A stretch of DNA of 64,000 nt from SIG480 sp045539475 (GTDB taxonomy: Bacteria; Bacillota; Clostridia; Oscillospirales; JAAYXM01): the NCBI GenBank assembly GCA_045539475.1, contig JAZQFJ010000027.1, positions 54,371 to 118,370 on the forward strand. The letters are read 5' to 3'. Shown here piece by piece: positions 51,747 through 59,942 of the stretch. The position numbers and the translations under genes are program-made. Each line of letters begins with the position of its first letter. The stretch's first letter is position 1. The notes under the pieces are model-generated. The model worked only from the letters and a program-made list of their open reading frames with translations, did not search any database and had not been told where the DNA came from.

Positions 51747-52667
51747 CTATCTTTGCATTATTTTTCTGTTTTTTATCTCATCAAAATACTCTTTCTTTGT
51801 GCCATAGGACAGATACGGAGCATAGCAGCCACTGTTTTTTTCGGTCCCGTCCTCTTTATAATATCCGCTGCAAAGACCATAGTGGTCGCTTCCGCCGGAA
51901 ATGTAGAGCCCTTTGTCATGCGCTATGCGAAGAGCTTTTTCTTTTTCTTCATCTGTCATAAGATGATGCCAGACCTCAAGCCCGTCTATGCCCATTTCAG
52001 CAAGCGGCTCAATGCATTCAAGCTGATTATGCGGATGCGCCAGAACTGCAATGCCGCCCGCATTATGAATGAGCTTTATTATCTCGTGCTCCTGCAAAAA
52101 CGGATACGCCGGTTCTACCTCATGCCGATGAACACCGAAAAGCTCACGAAAATACCATTCACGATCCGACGGTTGCATAAGTCCCTTTGCAAGAAGCGCG
52201 CGCCAGAGATGGTCATTACAAAGCCATGTAACTCCTTTGTTGAACTCTAAAACCTCATCCCACTCTATCCCGCGTATCTTTCCAAGGCGCACTCCCCGCT
52301 CAAAAAGCGTGCGCGTCTGCTCCGTTTCACGAAAGCTCATTCCCGCAAGATATTCTTTCATTTTGGGATACTCGGGGTCAAAGTGATACCCGCAGATGTG
52401 GAACTCGGTGAGCAGATGAAACGCCGCACCTTTATCTTTATTCTTTTCAAGCAGCTTTGACGGAGATGAAAACTCGGCACCGAAAATTGTTTCAAGCCCA
52501 AGCTTTTCACACTCCTCACGCAGCTCTGCACATCCCGTGACGGTATCGTGGTCGGTAAGAGCAAGCGCGCCGTATCCTTCTTTTTTCGCCGCAGTGGCAA
52601 GCTGCTTTGGTGTGAAGCCGCCGTCGGAATGAGTTGAGTGAGTATGCAAATTTGCGTAAAGCTTCAT
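51747..52667 (-). CDS. PHP-domain metal-dependent phosphoesterase
   Basis: A 306-residue protein with the PHP fold. Motif I is LHTHSTHSDGG (8-18), motif II ALTDHDTV, then GAEFSS, VLAHPHNQ and near the C-terminus SGGSDHYG. Relatives include TrpH/YciV (RNase AM, 5'-3' exonuclease or nucleotidase) and histidinol-phosphatase-like enzymes. An insertion around residues 65-90 and the GVHRHEVEPAYPFL segment set it apart. No strong ribosome binding site precedes ATG (AGAAAGCCGG). Its promoter carries the same 17-bp box as the polysaccharide locus, so it is probably induced with those genes. The substrate is unknown; a phosphorylated sugar or nucleotide is possible. Confidence 0.85.
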   Translation of the reverse strand: MKLYANLHTHSTHSDGGFTPKQLATAAKKEGYGALALTDHDTVTGCAELREECEKLGLETIFGAEFSSPSKLLEKNKDKGAAFHLLTEFHICGYHFDPEYPKMKEYLAGMSFRETEQTRTLFERGVRLGKIRGIEWDEVLEFNKGVTWLCNDHLWRALLAKGLMQPSDREWYFRELFGVHRHEVEPAYPFLQEHEIIKLIHNAGGIAVLAHPHNQLECIEPLAEMGIDGLEVWHHLMTDEEKEKALRIAHDKGLYISGGSDHYGLCSGYYKEDGTEKNSGCYAPYLSYGTKKEYFDEIKNRKIMQR

Positions 52668-52701
52668 AATGCAAACCGGCTTTCTGTTTTGATTTTTATA
52701 A

Positions 52702-52742
52702 ATTATAACATTTCAGAATTCCGTTTTTAGTAAAATCGTACA
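52702..52742 (-). promoter_or_regulatory. Promoter and conserved box of the PHP gene (copy C)
   Basis: On the minus strand, TGTACGATTTTACTAAA (52742-52726), two changes from copies A and B, then TATAAT (52707-52702) at exactly the same 32-bp distance. No good -35 is present. Confidence 0.7.
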
Positions 52743-52761
52743 CATCCAAAAATATTTAAAC

Positions 52762-52797
52762 AAAAACACTCCCACAGCGTTATTCGCTGCAGGAGTG
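52762..52797 (-). terminator. secF terminator
   Basis: CACTCCTGCAGCG (52797-52785) pairs with CGCTGTGGGAGTG (52779-52767) with two weak positions, then TTTTTG follows. It lies 20 bases after the secF stop. Confidence 0.8.
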
Positions 52798-52816
52798 AAA
52801 AATGTTTTTGAAAATT

Positions 52817-53767
52817 TTATGCTTTGTTTGAGTTTTTAGTGAGCTTTACCCACATTGCGCCGGAAATGAACATTGAAGAGTAAAGACCTGCAACAACACC
52901 CACAACAAGCGGAATTGCAAAGTTACGGATTGATGTTACGCCGAAAATTGCAATCATAACGATTGAGAGAAGGGTTGTTACCGTTGTATTTACACTTCGT
53001 GTTGCACTCTGCCATACGCTCTTGTTTACGATATCCGCAAAGCTTGTCTTCTTGATGAGCTTTCTGTTCTCACGGATGCGGTCGAAGATAACAATTGTTG
53101 CGTTAATGGAGTAACCAAGAATCGTAAGAACGACAGCGATGAATGTGAGATTAAGCGGAATTCTGAAGATAACGTATGCGCTGATAACAACGAGAACGTC
53201 GTGAGCAAGCGCAACGATTGCCGCAAGACCGGAGCGAACGTCAAAGCGGATTGCAATGTAGATAAGCATGAAGAGGATTGCAAGGAACGCCGCCTTGATT
53301 GCGGAATTGCGAAGATCGTTGCCCATTACCGGGTCAACGTTATCAACAGCAATAACGTCTGTGTGCGCGGTTTCGCCTTCAGCAACCGTCTCGGTTCCAT
53401 CGTGGAGACCATATGCTTCCTTGAGTGCATTGAACGCTGCATCACGCTGCTCGGATGAAAGCGTAGAAGCCTTGAGGACAACCTGCTCGTCGCCGTCGCC
53501 GGACTTCTGAGCCGATGATATCTCTGCACCCGTTGCCTTTTCAACGATAGCCGTGATGTTATCAAGCTCTGCTTTGTCAAGCTGCTTATGCATATTATAG
53601 GTCATTGTGGTTCCGCCGGCAAAGTCGATATCAAGGTTGAAAAGATTTACGCCGAACGGAAGGATGATTAGTGAAACAAGACCAATGAGAGCAAAGATGA
53701 CGCCTATAAGAAAGAATACATTAGACTTGTTTACAATATTTAACTTGTTTTCCATTTTACTAAACAT
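52817..53767 (-). CDS. secF: Protein translocase subunit SecF
   Basis: A 316-residue membrane protein with six helices. The first helix is followed by FNLDIDFAGGTTMTY (the FAGG motif). A small periplasm-equivalent outer domain lies at about 55-140, and DFVVLAHD-like and GYSINATIVIFDRIREN motifs are in helices 4-5. With SecD it forms a proton-driven helper of the Sec channel that promotes protein release outside. AAGGAGG lies 9 bases before ATG 53767. It starts 14 bases after the secD stop, so the two are one operon. Confidence 0.95.
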   Translation of the reverse strand: MFSKMENKLNIVNKSNVFFLIGVIFALIGLVSLIILPFGVNLFNLDIDFAGGTTMTYNMHKQLDKAELDNITAIVEKATGAEISSAQKSGDGDEQVVLKASTLSSEQRDAAFNALKEAYGLHDGTETVAEGETAHTDVIAVDNVDPVMGNDLRNSAIKAAFLAILFMLIYIAIRFDVRSGLAAIVALAHDVLVVISAYVIFRIPLNLTFIAVVLTILGYSINATIVIFDRIRENRKLIKKTSFADIVNKSVWQSATRSVNTTVTTLLSIVMIAIFGVTSIRNFAIPLVVGVVAGLYSSMFISGAMWVKLTKNSNKA

Positions 53768-53781
53768 TATCTTTTTCCTCC

Positions 53782-55080
53782 TTATGCGCCGTATGCCTTA
53801 AGTGACTTGATGTTCATATCGACAAGGCGATAAAGCAGGAAGCGTGAAACAACAAGCACTGTAAACATCGAGATTACAACACCGAGACCAAGCGTAATTG
53901 CAAAGCCGCGGATGGTTCCCATACCGAAGCAGTAAAGAACAACTGCCGCGATGAGAGTTGTTACGTTGGAGTCTAAAATTGCGGTGAACGCGCGCTTAAA
54001 GCCTGCGTCAATGGATGCCTTAAGTGTCTTACCAACGCGGAGCTCTTCCTTGATTCTCTCGTAGATAATGACGTTTGCGTCAACCGCCATACCGATTGAA
54101 AGGATGATGCCTGCAATACCCGGGAGAGAAAGGTTGACTTTAAGAAGCGACATAATCACAACTAAAAGTGCTGTGTAGAAAGCAAGAGAGATGCTTGCAA
54201 CAACACCCGAGAGACGGTAGATAAGAATCATAAAGAGCATAACGAGAAGAAGACCGATAAAGCCTGCGAAAAGGCTTGTCTCAAGTGCTTTTTCACCGAG
54301 AGTAGGTCCAACCGAGCGAAGCTCAATTTCCTCAAGAGCAAACGGGAGACGGCCGGAGTTGATGATGTTTGCAAGAGTCTTAGACTCTTCGCCGCCGGCA
54401 GGATTTAAGCTGTCCTCACTGCCGATTGTGATAACAACCTCTTCGGAGTTGATGCCCGTTGATGCGTAAGAAGCATCTACAAACGGACGGCTCTGGAGAG
54501 TTTCATCAAGGTAAATGTCGATATAGTTCTTTTCGGCAGAAGCCTGGGAAGCAGCCTTCTTTGTTGCCTGAGTGAACTTTTCTCTTCCCTCGCTTGTGAG
54601 CGAAAGAACAACGTGGTGCTGGTTTGCACCGTTTTCAGAAACCTGACCGTAAACGGATTCCGCGCTCTTTACCTCGTTACCGGAAATGATGACGTTTCCG
54701 TCTGCATCGCGGAACTCAAGAACAGCGGTTTTTCCGAGAAGAGCGACTGCTTCTTCCGGATCGGTTACGGACGGAATCTCAACTGTGAGGCGTGTATCGC
54801 CTGCAGCAGTAACAGTTCCTTCTGTGTACTTTGCAGCATCAAGACGCTTGCGAAGAACAGTCTTTGCAATTTCCATATCTGCCTTGGACGGAACGGAGCC
54901 GTCCTCTGTGCGTGCCTCAAACGTAATCATCGCACCGCCCTGAAGGTCAAGGCCGAGACGGATACCGTCTGTTGCACTCGGGATTTCGACAACGCCAAGG
55001 TTAAGACCGCTGATTGTGGTTGCAATAAACACTGCAATAACGGCAACAACAGCGACAAACCAAAGTATGCCTTTTTTCAT
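53782..55080 (-). CDS. secD: Protein translocase subunit SecD
   Basis: A 432-residue membrane protein. The first helix is followed by GIRLGLDLQGGAMITFEA (the D-x-GG motif). The large outer domain spans about 55-250, and five helices follow, with SIGMAVDANVIIYERIKEEL and GFKRAFTAILDSNVTT as hallmarks. GAGGAGG precedes ATG. The promoter lies 70 bases upstream. The export-heavy polysaccharide locus nearby would depend on Sec, though the adjacency to secDF is probably chance. Confidence 0.96.
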   Translation of the reverse strand: MKKGILWFVAVVAVIAVFIATTISGLNLGVVEIPSATDGIRLGLDLQGGAMITFEARTEDGSVPSKADMEIAKTVLRKRLDAAKYTEGTVTAAGDTRLTVEIPSVTDPEEAVALLGKTAVLEFRDADGNVIISGNEVKSAESVYGQVSENGANQHHVVLSLTSEGREKFTQATKKAASQASAEKNYIDIYLDETLQSRPFVDASYASTGINSEEVVITIGSEDSLNPAGGEESKTLANIINSGRLPFALEEIELRSVGPTLGEKALETSLFAGFIGLLLVMLFMILIYRLSGVVASISLAFYTALLVVIMSLLKVNLSLPGIAGIILSIGMAVDANVIIYERIKEELRVGKTLKASIDAGFKRAFTAILDSNVTTLIAAVVLYCFGMGTIRGFAITLGLGVVISMFTVLVVSRFLLYRLVDMNIKSLKAYGA

Positions 55081-55147
55081 TTGTATAACCTCCTCTTTTG
55101 CGCAAAACTCTTTATAGCCATATTTTTACATTTTGCGCACAATAAAT

Positions 55148-55176
55148 ATTATATAATTTTTAACCGGTTTAGTCAA
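55148..55176 (-). promoter_or_regulatory. secDF promoter
   Basis: On the minus strand, TTGACT (55171-55176), 17 bp, TATAAT (55148-55153). The spacer contains the palindrome AACCGGTT. Confidence 0.75.
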
Positions 55177-55195
55177 TAGCGAAAATTCTGTTTCC

Positions 55196-56626
55196 TTAAA
55201 CTTTAAGCTCTGCTTCGGTTTCAATTTCCGCGCTGTACTTTTCTATTGCCGGATATACGAAGTCACGCAAAAACTCCGTAACCTGCGAGGCACTTCTGCC
55301 CGTATAGTTTTTCGGGTCAAGATTCTTCACAATCTCTTCCTTTGTCATACCGAACGCCGGATCAGCGGCAATGCGGTCGATAAGATCGTTTGCCTCACCG
55401 TCCTCCTTCACGCGCTTACCCGCTGCAAGTGAGTGAGTTCTGATAAGCTCGTGAAGCTCCTGCCGGTCTCCTCCACGCTTTACTGCATCCATCATTATGT
55501 TCTCCGATGCCATGAACGGAAGCTCCTCCATAACGCGGCGGCGGATTACTTTCGGGTAAACAACAAAGCCCGAGGCGATGTTTAAGTAAATTGAAAGAAT
55601 TGCGTCTGTTGCAAGGAAAGCTTCGGAAACTGCAAGGCGCTTGTTTGCAGAGTCGTCAAGAGTTCTTTCAAACCACTGTGTTGCCGCAGTGAGTGCCGGG
55701 TTCTGAGCAGTTGCGATGACAAACTTTGAAAGTGCGCATATACGCTCGGAGCGCATCGGATTTCTCTTATACGGCATTGCGGATGAACCGATCTGCTTCT
55801 TTTCAAACGGCTCTTCCATTTCCTTGAGATTTGAGAGAAGGCGGAGATCTGTCGCAAACTTGCAGGCACTCTGCGCAATTCCCGAGAGAGTTGCAAGAGC
55901 CATAGAGTCAATCTTTCTGGAATAAGTCTGACCGGAAACAGGAATTACGCCGTCAAAGCCAAGCTCCTCTGCAATATATTCTTCCATCTTTTTGATTTTT
56001 TCTTCATCGCCGTCAAAAAGCTCCATAAAGCTCGCCTGTGTTCCCGTTGTTCCCTTAGAGCCGAGAAGGCGCATTGCATCAATGCGGAACTCAAGCTCGG
56101 AAAGGTCGTAGAGAAGCTCGTTAATCCAAAGCGTTGCGCGCTTGCCTACGGTTGTGAGCTGTGCCGGCTGGTAGTGGGTAAAACCGAGAGTCGGCATATC
56201 CTTATACGCATCTGCAAACTTTGCAAGCGCGGAAATAACGCTTACAAGGCGCTGGCGGATAAGCTTTAATGCATCTCGCATGATGATAAGGTCGGTGTTA
56301 TCGCCGACGTAGCAGCTTGTTGCACCGAGGTGGATTATTCCCTTTGCATTCGGGCACTGAAGACCGTATGCGTAAACATGGGACATAACGTCGTGGCGGA
56401 CTTCCTTCTCGCGCTTTTCCGCGTCCTCATAATTTATGTTGTCGCGGTTGCGTTCAAGCTCATCAATCTGCTCCTGAGTTACAGGAAGGCCGAGCTTCAT
56501 CTCAGCACGCGCAAGAGCAATCCAGAGCTTTCTCCATGTTTTGAATTTTACATCGGGAGAGAAAAGCTCAAGCATCTCCTTACTTGCATATCTTCCCGAA
56601 AGCGGTGATTCATATGTGTTTCTCAT
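55196..56626 (-). CDS. purB: Adenylosuccinate lyase
   Basis: A 476-residue fumarase-superfamily enzyme acting twice in purine synthesis (SAICAR to AICAR, adenylosuccinate to AMP, each with release of fumarate). GIIHLGATSCYVGDNTDLI, the catalytic FTHYQPAQLTT and the signature GSSAMPYKRNPMRSE are present. ATG 56626 is chosen over a TTG two codons earlier; AAAGGA lies about 10 bases ahead. It is the last gene of asnS-aminotransferase-purB, 14 bases after the aminotransferase, a set joined by aspartate use. Confidence 0.96.
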   Translation of the reverse strand: MRNTYESPLSGRYASKEMLELFSPDVKFKTWRKLWIALARAEMKLGLPVTQEQIDELERNRDNINYEDAEKREKEVRHDVMSHVYAYGLQCPNAKGIIHLGATSCYVGDNTDLIIMRDALKLIRQRLVSVISALAKFADAYKDMPTLGFTHYQPAQLTTVGKRATLWINELLYDLSELEFRIDAMRLLGSKGTTGTQASFMELFDGDEEKIKKMEEYIAEELGFDGVIPVSGQTYSRKIDSMALATLSGIAQSACKFATDLRLLSNLKEMEEPFEKKQIGSSAMPYKRNPMRSERICALSKFVIATAQNPALTAATQWFERTLDDSANKRLAVSEAFLATDAILSIYLNIASGFVVYPKVIRRRVMEELPFMASENIMMDAVKRGGDRQELHELIRTHSLAAGKRVKEDGEANDLIDRIAADPAFGMTKEEIVKNLDPKNYTGRSASQVTEFLRDFVYPAIEKYSAEIETEAELKV

Positions 56627-56640
56627 AATCAATTATTCCT

Positions 56641-57921
56641 TTAACCCATAATCTTTTCAAGCGCCGCAAGCTTTGTGCAGAGACACAGAAGCTCGGATGC
56701 CGTTTTAAGTTCATCAACAGTCGGATATGTCGGTGCAATTCTAAGGTTTGTATCCTTGGGGTCATTTCCGTACGGAAACGTTGCACCGCAGCCCGTCATA
56801 ACAACACCTGCATCCGCCATAAGCTTGTGAACACGCTTTGCCGTGCCGGGTAAGACATCCAGGCTTATAAAGTATCCGCCGCGCGGTGCTGTCCACTCTG
56901 CAATATCGAGCCCTGAAAGCTCGCTGTCCAATGCATTGAGAACGGTTTCAAACTTCGGACCGATAAGAGCAGCATGCTTCTTCATATGAGCCATAACGCC
57001 GTCTAAGTTTTTAAAATACTTTACATGACGGAGCTGGTTAATCTTGTCCGGACCTATCATCTGATATGTCATAACCTTCTTTGCTGCGGCGATGTTTGCC
57101 TCGCTCATTGCCATTGCGCCGACACCGGCACCCGGGAACGAAATCTTGGAGGTTGAAGCAAAAATGTAAACCATATCCTCTTTTCCGTTCTTGCGGCATT
57201 CATCAAGAATACCGAGGAGCTTATCGCCTTCATCGTAAAGGTCGTGTACGCAATATGCGTTATCCCAGAATATTCTGAAATCCTCTGCAGCAGGGTTGAG
57301 AGCTGCAAATGCGCGGACAACATCATCAGAATAAGTTATCCCGCTCGGGTTAGAGTATTTCGGAACGCACCAGATACCCTTAACGGAAGCATCGTTTTCC
57401 ACATACTTTCTGACCTCGTCCATATCCGGGCCGTCAGCGTTCATGGAAATCGGAATCATCTTAATTCCGAAGCACTCGCAAATACCGAAGTGGCGGTCAT
57501 ATCCCGGAACAGGACAGAGGAACTTGACTTCAGGCAGCTTGCACCACGGTGTGCTTCCCATAACGCCGTGAGTAACAGAGCGGGAAACCATATCAAACAT
57601 CATTGTAAGACTTGCGTTTCCGCCGATAACAACCTCTGACGGTGAAACGCCGAGAATTTCGGCAAAAAGTGCCTTCATTTCCGGAATACCGTCAATTCCG
57701 CCGTAATTACGGACGTCGGGAGAAACATCTGCAACGTCGCCGTTTTTCGAAATTGCCGTGAACAGCCCTTCACATATATCAAGCTGATCCGGTGCCGGCT
57801 TTCCTCTTGACATGTCAAGCCGGAGGCCTCTTGCAACGTATTCTGCATAAGTCTTCTGAAGGTCTGCGTAAAGCTCTGCCGCGGCTTCGCGTGACAGTGA
57901 GCTGTAAGAAACTTTTTTCAT
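56641..57921 (-). CDS. Class I/II aminotransferase, aspartate aminotransferase Ic type
   Basis: A 426-residue PLP enzyme of the group often named aspartate aminotransferase Ic. Features are SRGKPAPDQLDICEGL near residue 38, FLCPVPGYDRHFGICE, WCVPKYSNPSGITYSDD, and the PLP lysine in ASTSKISFPGAGVG. NLRIAPTYP near the end binds the substrate carboxylate. It probably converts oxaloacetate and glutamate to aspartate. ATG 57921 is used because AGGAG is 10 bases ahead. It lies 25 bases after asnS and 14 before purB, so aspartate supply is linked to its users. Confidence 0.88.
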   Translation of the reverse strand: MKKVSYSSLSREAAAELYADLQKTYAEYVARGLRLDMSRGKPAPDQLDICEGLFTAISKNGDVADVSPDVRNYGGIDGIPEMKALFAEILGVSPSEVVIGGNASLTMMFDMVSRSVTHGVMGSTPWCKLPEVKFLCPVPGYDRHFGICECFGIKMIPISMNADGPDMDEVRKYVENDASVKGIWCVPKYSNPSGITYSDDVVRAFAALNPAAEDFRIFWDNAYCVHDLYDEGDKLLGILDECRKNGKEDMVYIFASTSKISFPGAGVGAMAMSEANIAAAKKVMTYQMIGPDKINQLRHVKYFKNLDGVMAHMKKHAALIGPKFETVLNALDSELSGLDIAEWTAPRGGYFISLDVLPGTAKRVHKLMADAGVVMTGCGATFPYGNDPKDTNLRIAPTYPTVDELKTASELLCLCTKLAALEKIMG

Positions 57922-57946
57922 ATATAAATAACTCCTAAAATAAAAT

Positions 57947-59335
57947 TTACAAAAGCTTGCCCGTGCATCTCGGGAACGGGAGGACATCGCGGATGTTTGA
58001 TATTCCCGTGAGATACATTATAAGACGTTCAAAGCCGAGGCCATAGCCTGCGTGCTGAACACCGCCGAAACGACGGAGATTGAGGTACCAGTCATAGTCC
58101 TCGGAATTAAGCCCCATTTCCTGCATCTTGGCAAGAAGCACGTCATAGCGTTCTTCTCTCTGGCTTCCGCCGATAAGCTCGCCGATACCCGGAACAAAGA
58201 GATCCATTGCGGCAACGGTTCTTCCGTCATCATTCTGTCGCATATAGAACGCCTTTATCTCCTTCGGATAATTGATGAGGAACATCGGCTTTTTCATAAT
58301 TTCTTCCGTAAGGAAGCGCTCATGCTCTGTCTGAAGGTCACAGCCGAAGAACACCGGATATTCAAACTTATCCTTGTGCTGCTCCAATATCTTTATTCCT
58401 TCGGCATATTCCATAACTCCGAAATCGGAATTTACAACATGCTCAAGCCGCTCAATAAGCCCCTTGTCAACAAACTGGTTGAAGAAATTCATTTCCTCCT
58501 TGCAGTTATCAAGAATATGGCGGATAACGAACTTGACCATTGCTTCCGCAAGCTCCATATCGTCATTTAAATCCGCAAACGCGATTTCCGGCTCAATCAT
58601 CCAGAACTCTGCCGCATGGCGGGCTGTGTTTGAATTTTCCGCGCGGAAGGTCGGACCGAAGGTGTACGTCTTTCCGAAAGCGAGAGCGAAGGTCTCTGCC
58701 TCAAGCTGTCCTGAAACCGTAAGGGATGCTTCCCTGCCGAAAAAGTCGTTTGAATAATCCACTTTACCATTTTCATCACGCGGCGGATTTTCCATATCAA
58801 GTGTTGTTACACGGAACATCTCACCTGCACCCTCGCAGTCACTTCCCGTGATAAGCGGCGTGTGAGCGTACACAAATCCACGCTCATTGAAGAACTTATG
58901 AATTGCAAATGCAGCCTCGCTTCTTACGCGAAACACCGCAGAGAACGTGTTTGTTCTCGGGCGGAGATACGTTATCGTTCTTAAGAACTCAAGCGAATGG
59001 CGCTTCTTCTGAAGCGGATAATCAGGTGCAGACTCACCCTCTATCTTAACGCTTTCTGCTTTAATCTCAAACGGCTGTTTTGCCTCCGGCGTAAGGATAA
59101 GCTTTCCCGTAACGACAACGGCACTTCCGACGTTTAAGTGAACAAGCTCGGAAAAGTTTTCAAGTGTATTCTCAATAACAACCTGAATGCTTTTGAAATA
59201 AGAGCCGTCGTTAAGCTCGATAAAACCGAACACCTTGGAATCACGAACGGTTCTTACCCATCCGCCGACAGTTACCTGTCCATCCGCAAAGGTGCCCGGA
59301 GCTGCAAAAATTTCTTTTACATTTGTCAGCTTCAT
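57947..59335 (-). CDS. asnS: Asparagine--tRNA ligase
   Basis: A 462-residue class IIb synthetase. The N-terminal OB-fold spans about 15-110 (VTVGGWVRTVRDSKVFGFIE). Motif 2 is TFGPTFRAENSNTARHAAEF, the form that separates AsnRS from AspRS. Motif 3 is GYGLGFERLIMYLTG near the end. ATG 59335 with GGAG 9 bases ahead is chosen over a start five codons upstream. No T-box leader is present. It is the first gene of an operon with the aminotransferase and purB. Confidence 0.96.
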   Translation of the reverse strand: MKLTNVKEIFAAPGTFADGQVTVGGWVRTVRDSKVFGFIELNDGSYFKSIQVVIENTLENFSELVHLNVGSAVVVTGKLILTPEAKQPFEIKAESVKIEGESAPDYPLQKKRHSLEFLRTITYLRPRTNTFSAVFRVRSEAAFAIHKFFNERGFVYAHTPLITGSDCEGAGEMFRVTTLDMENPPRDENGKVDYSNDFFGREASLTVSGQLEAETFALAFGKTYTFGPTFRAENSNTARHAAEFWMIEPEIAFADLNDDMELAEAMVKFVIRHILDNCKEEMNFFNQFVDKGLIERLEHVVNSDFGVMEYAEGIKILEQHKDKFEYPVFFGCDLQTEHERFLTEEIMKKPMFLINYPKEIKAFYMRQNDDGRTVAAMDLFVPGIGELIGGSQREERYDVLLAKMQEMGLNSEDYDWYLNLRRFGGVQHAGYGLGFERLIMYLTGISNIRDVLPFPRCTGKLL

Positions 59336-59375
59336 TCTTTTCAACTCCAATTGTTTATAAATCTACATACAATAT

Positions 59376-59404
59376 ATTAAACCACATTTTTGTCAAAAAG
59401 TCTA
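59376..59404 (-). promoter_or_regulatory. asnS promoter
   Basis: On the minus strand, TAGACT (59399-59404), 17 bp, TTTAAT (59376-59381) preceded by TGG. The leader is only about 35 nt. Confidence 0.5.
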
Positions 59405-59509
59405 TACAAAAGTTGGAAGAAACATATTTTTTTTACAAAATCAAATTATCAAAATTGCTGTGCCGTTGCAAATTGCCGGAAAGCAGTTTGTCTCAAATTC
59501 GCGAAACCG

Positions 59510-59538
59510 TTGACAAAACTTCCGTTTTATGGTATCTT
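59510..59538 (+). promoter_or_regulatory. Promoter of the zinc-ribbon gene
   Basis: TTGACA (59510-59515), 17 bp, TATCTT (59533-59538) preceded by TGG (extended -10). Confidence 0.65.
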
Positions 59539-59599
59539 ATATAACAGAATCTGACATTTTTCGGATGAATGTCACACTGAAAAGGTACGGTGAATCAAA

Positions 59600-59764
59600 A
59601 TGGTAAAGTGCAAAAAATGCAAAACTGATTTTAACGAAAATTATATGAACTTCTGCCCCAACTGCGGCGAGGTTCTTCCAAAAGAAAAAAACGTACGCTT
59701 CAATGCGGAATCTGCTTCAAACTCGGTTTTCTCGAAGCTTTTCGGCATATTCAAAAAGAAATAA
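59600..59764 (+). CDS. 54-residue zinc-ribbon miniprotein
   Basis: A small gene with its own promoter, a ribosome binding site (GGTGA 6 bases ahead) and terminator. The product starts with CKKCKTDFNENYMNFCPNCG (4-23), two CxxC pairs that should bind one zinc, followed by a basic tail with an amphipathic segment (SVFSKLFGIFKKK). The family of short zinc-ribbon proteins is broad; the function is unknown, and membrane association of the tail is possible. Confidence 0.75.
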   Translation: MVKCKKCKTDFNENYMNFCPNCGEVLPKEKNVRFNAESASNSVFSKLFGIFKKK

Positions 59765-59771
59765 TTCAAAA

Positions 59772-59810
59772 ACCCGGAGGCAAAGTTTTTATGCTCTCCG
59801 GATTTTTTTG
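59772..59810 (+). terminator. Terminator of the zinc-ribbon gene
   Basis: CCGGAGGCA pairs with TGCTCTCCGG with a one-base bulge, followed by seven T (59803-59809). Confidence 0.8.
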
Positions 59811-59858
59811 CCCGATTTTCAAACAAATGTAAAATTATACACAAAAGTCCAAAAGTAC

Positions 59859-59887
59859 TTGTACAGCTTTTTCTTTTGTGATATAAT
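59859..59887 (+). promoter_or_regulatory. Promoter of the 2-hydroxyacid dehydrogenase gene
   Basis: TTGTAC (59859-59864), 17 bp, perfect TATAAT (59882-59887). Confidence 0.65.
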
Positions 59888-59942
59888 GAATTGTAAAAAA
59901 TTGCGAATTTTTTCAGCACTGATTATGATTGGAGTTTATAAA

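Noticed and set aside
59336..59509. Possible T-box leader for asnS (also looked for before glnS)
   Set aside because: The distance from promoter to start is only about 35-45 nt, and no T-box sequence (TGGNACCGCG) or terminator/antiterminator pair is present.
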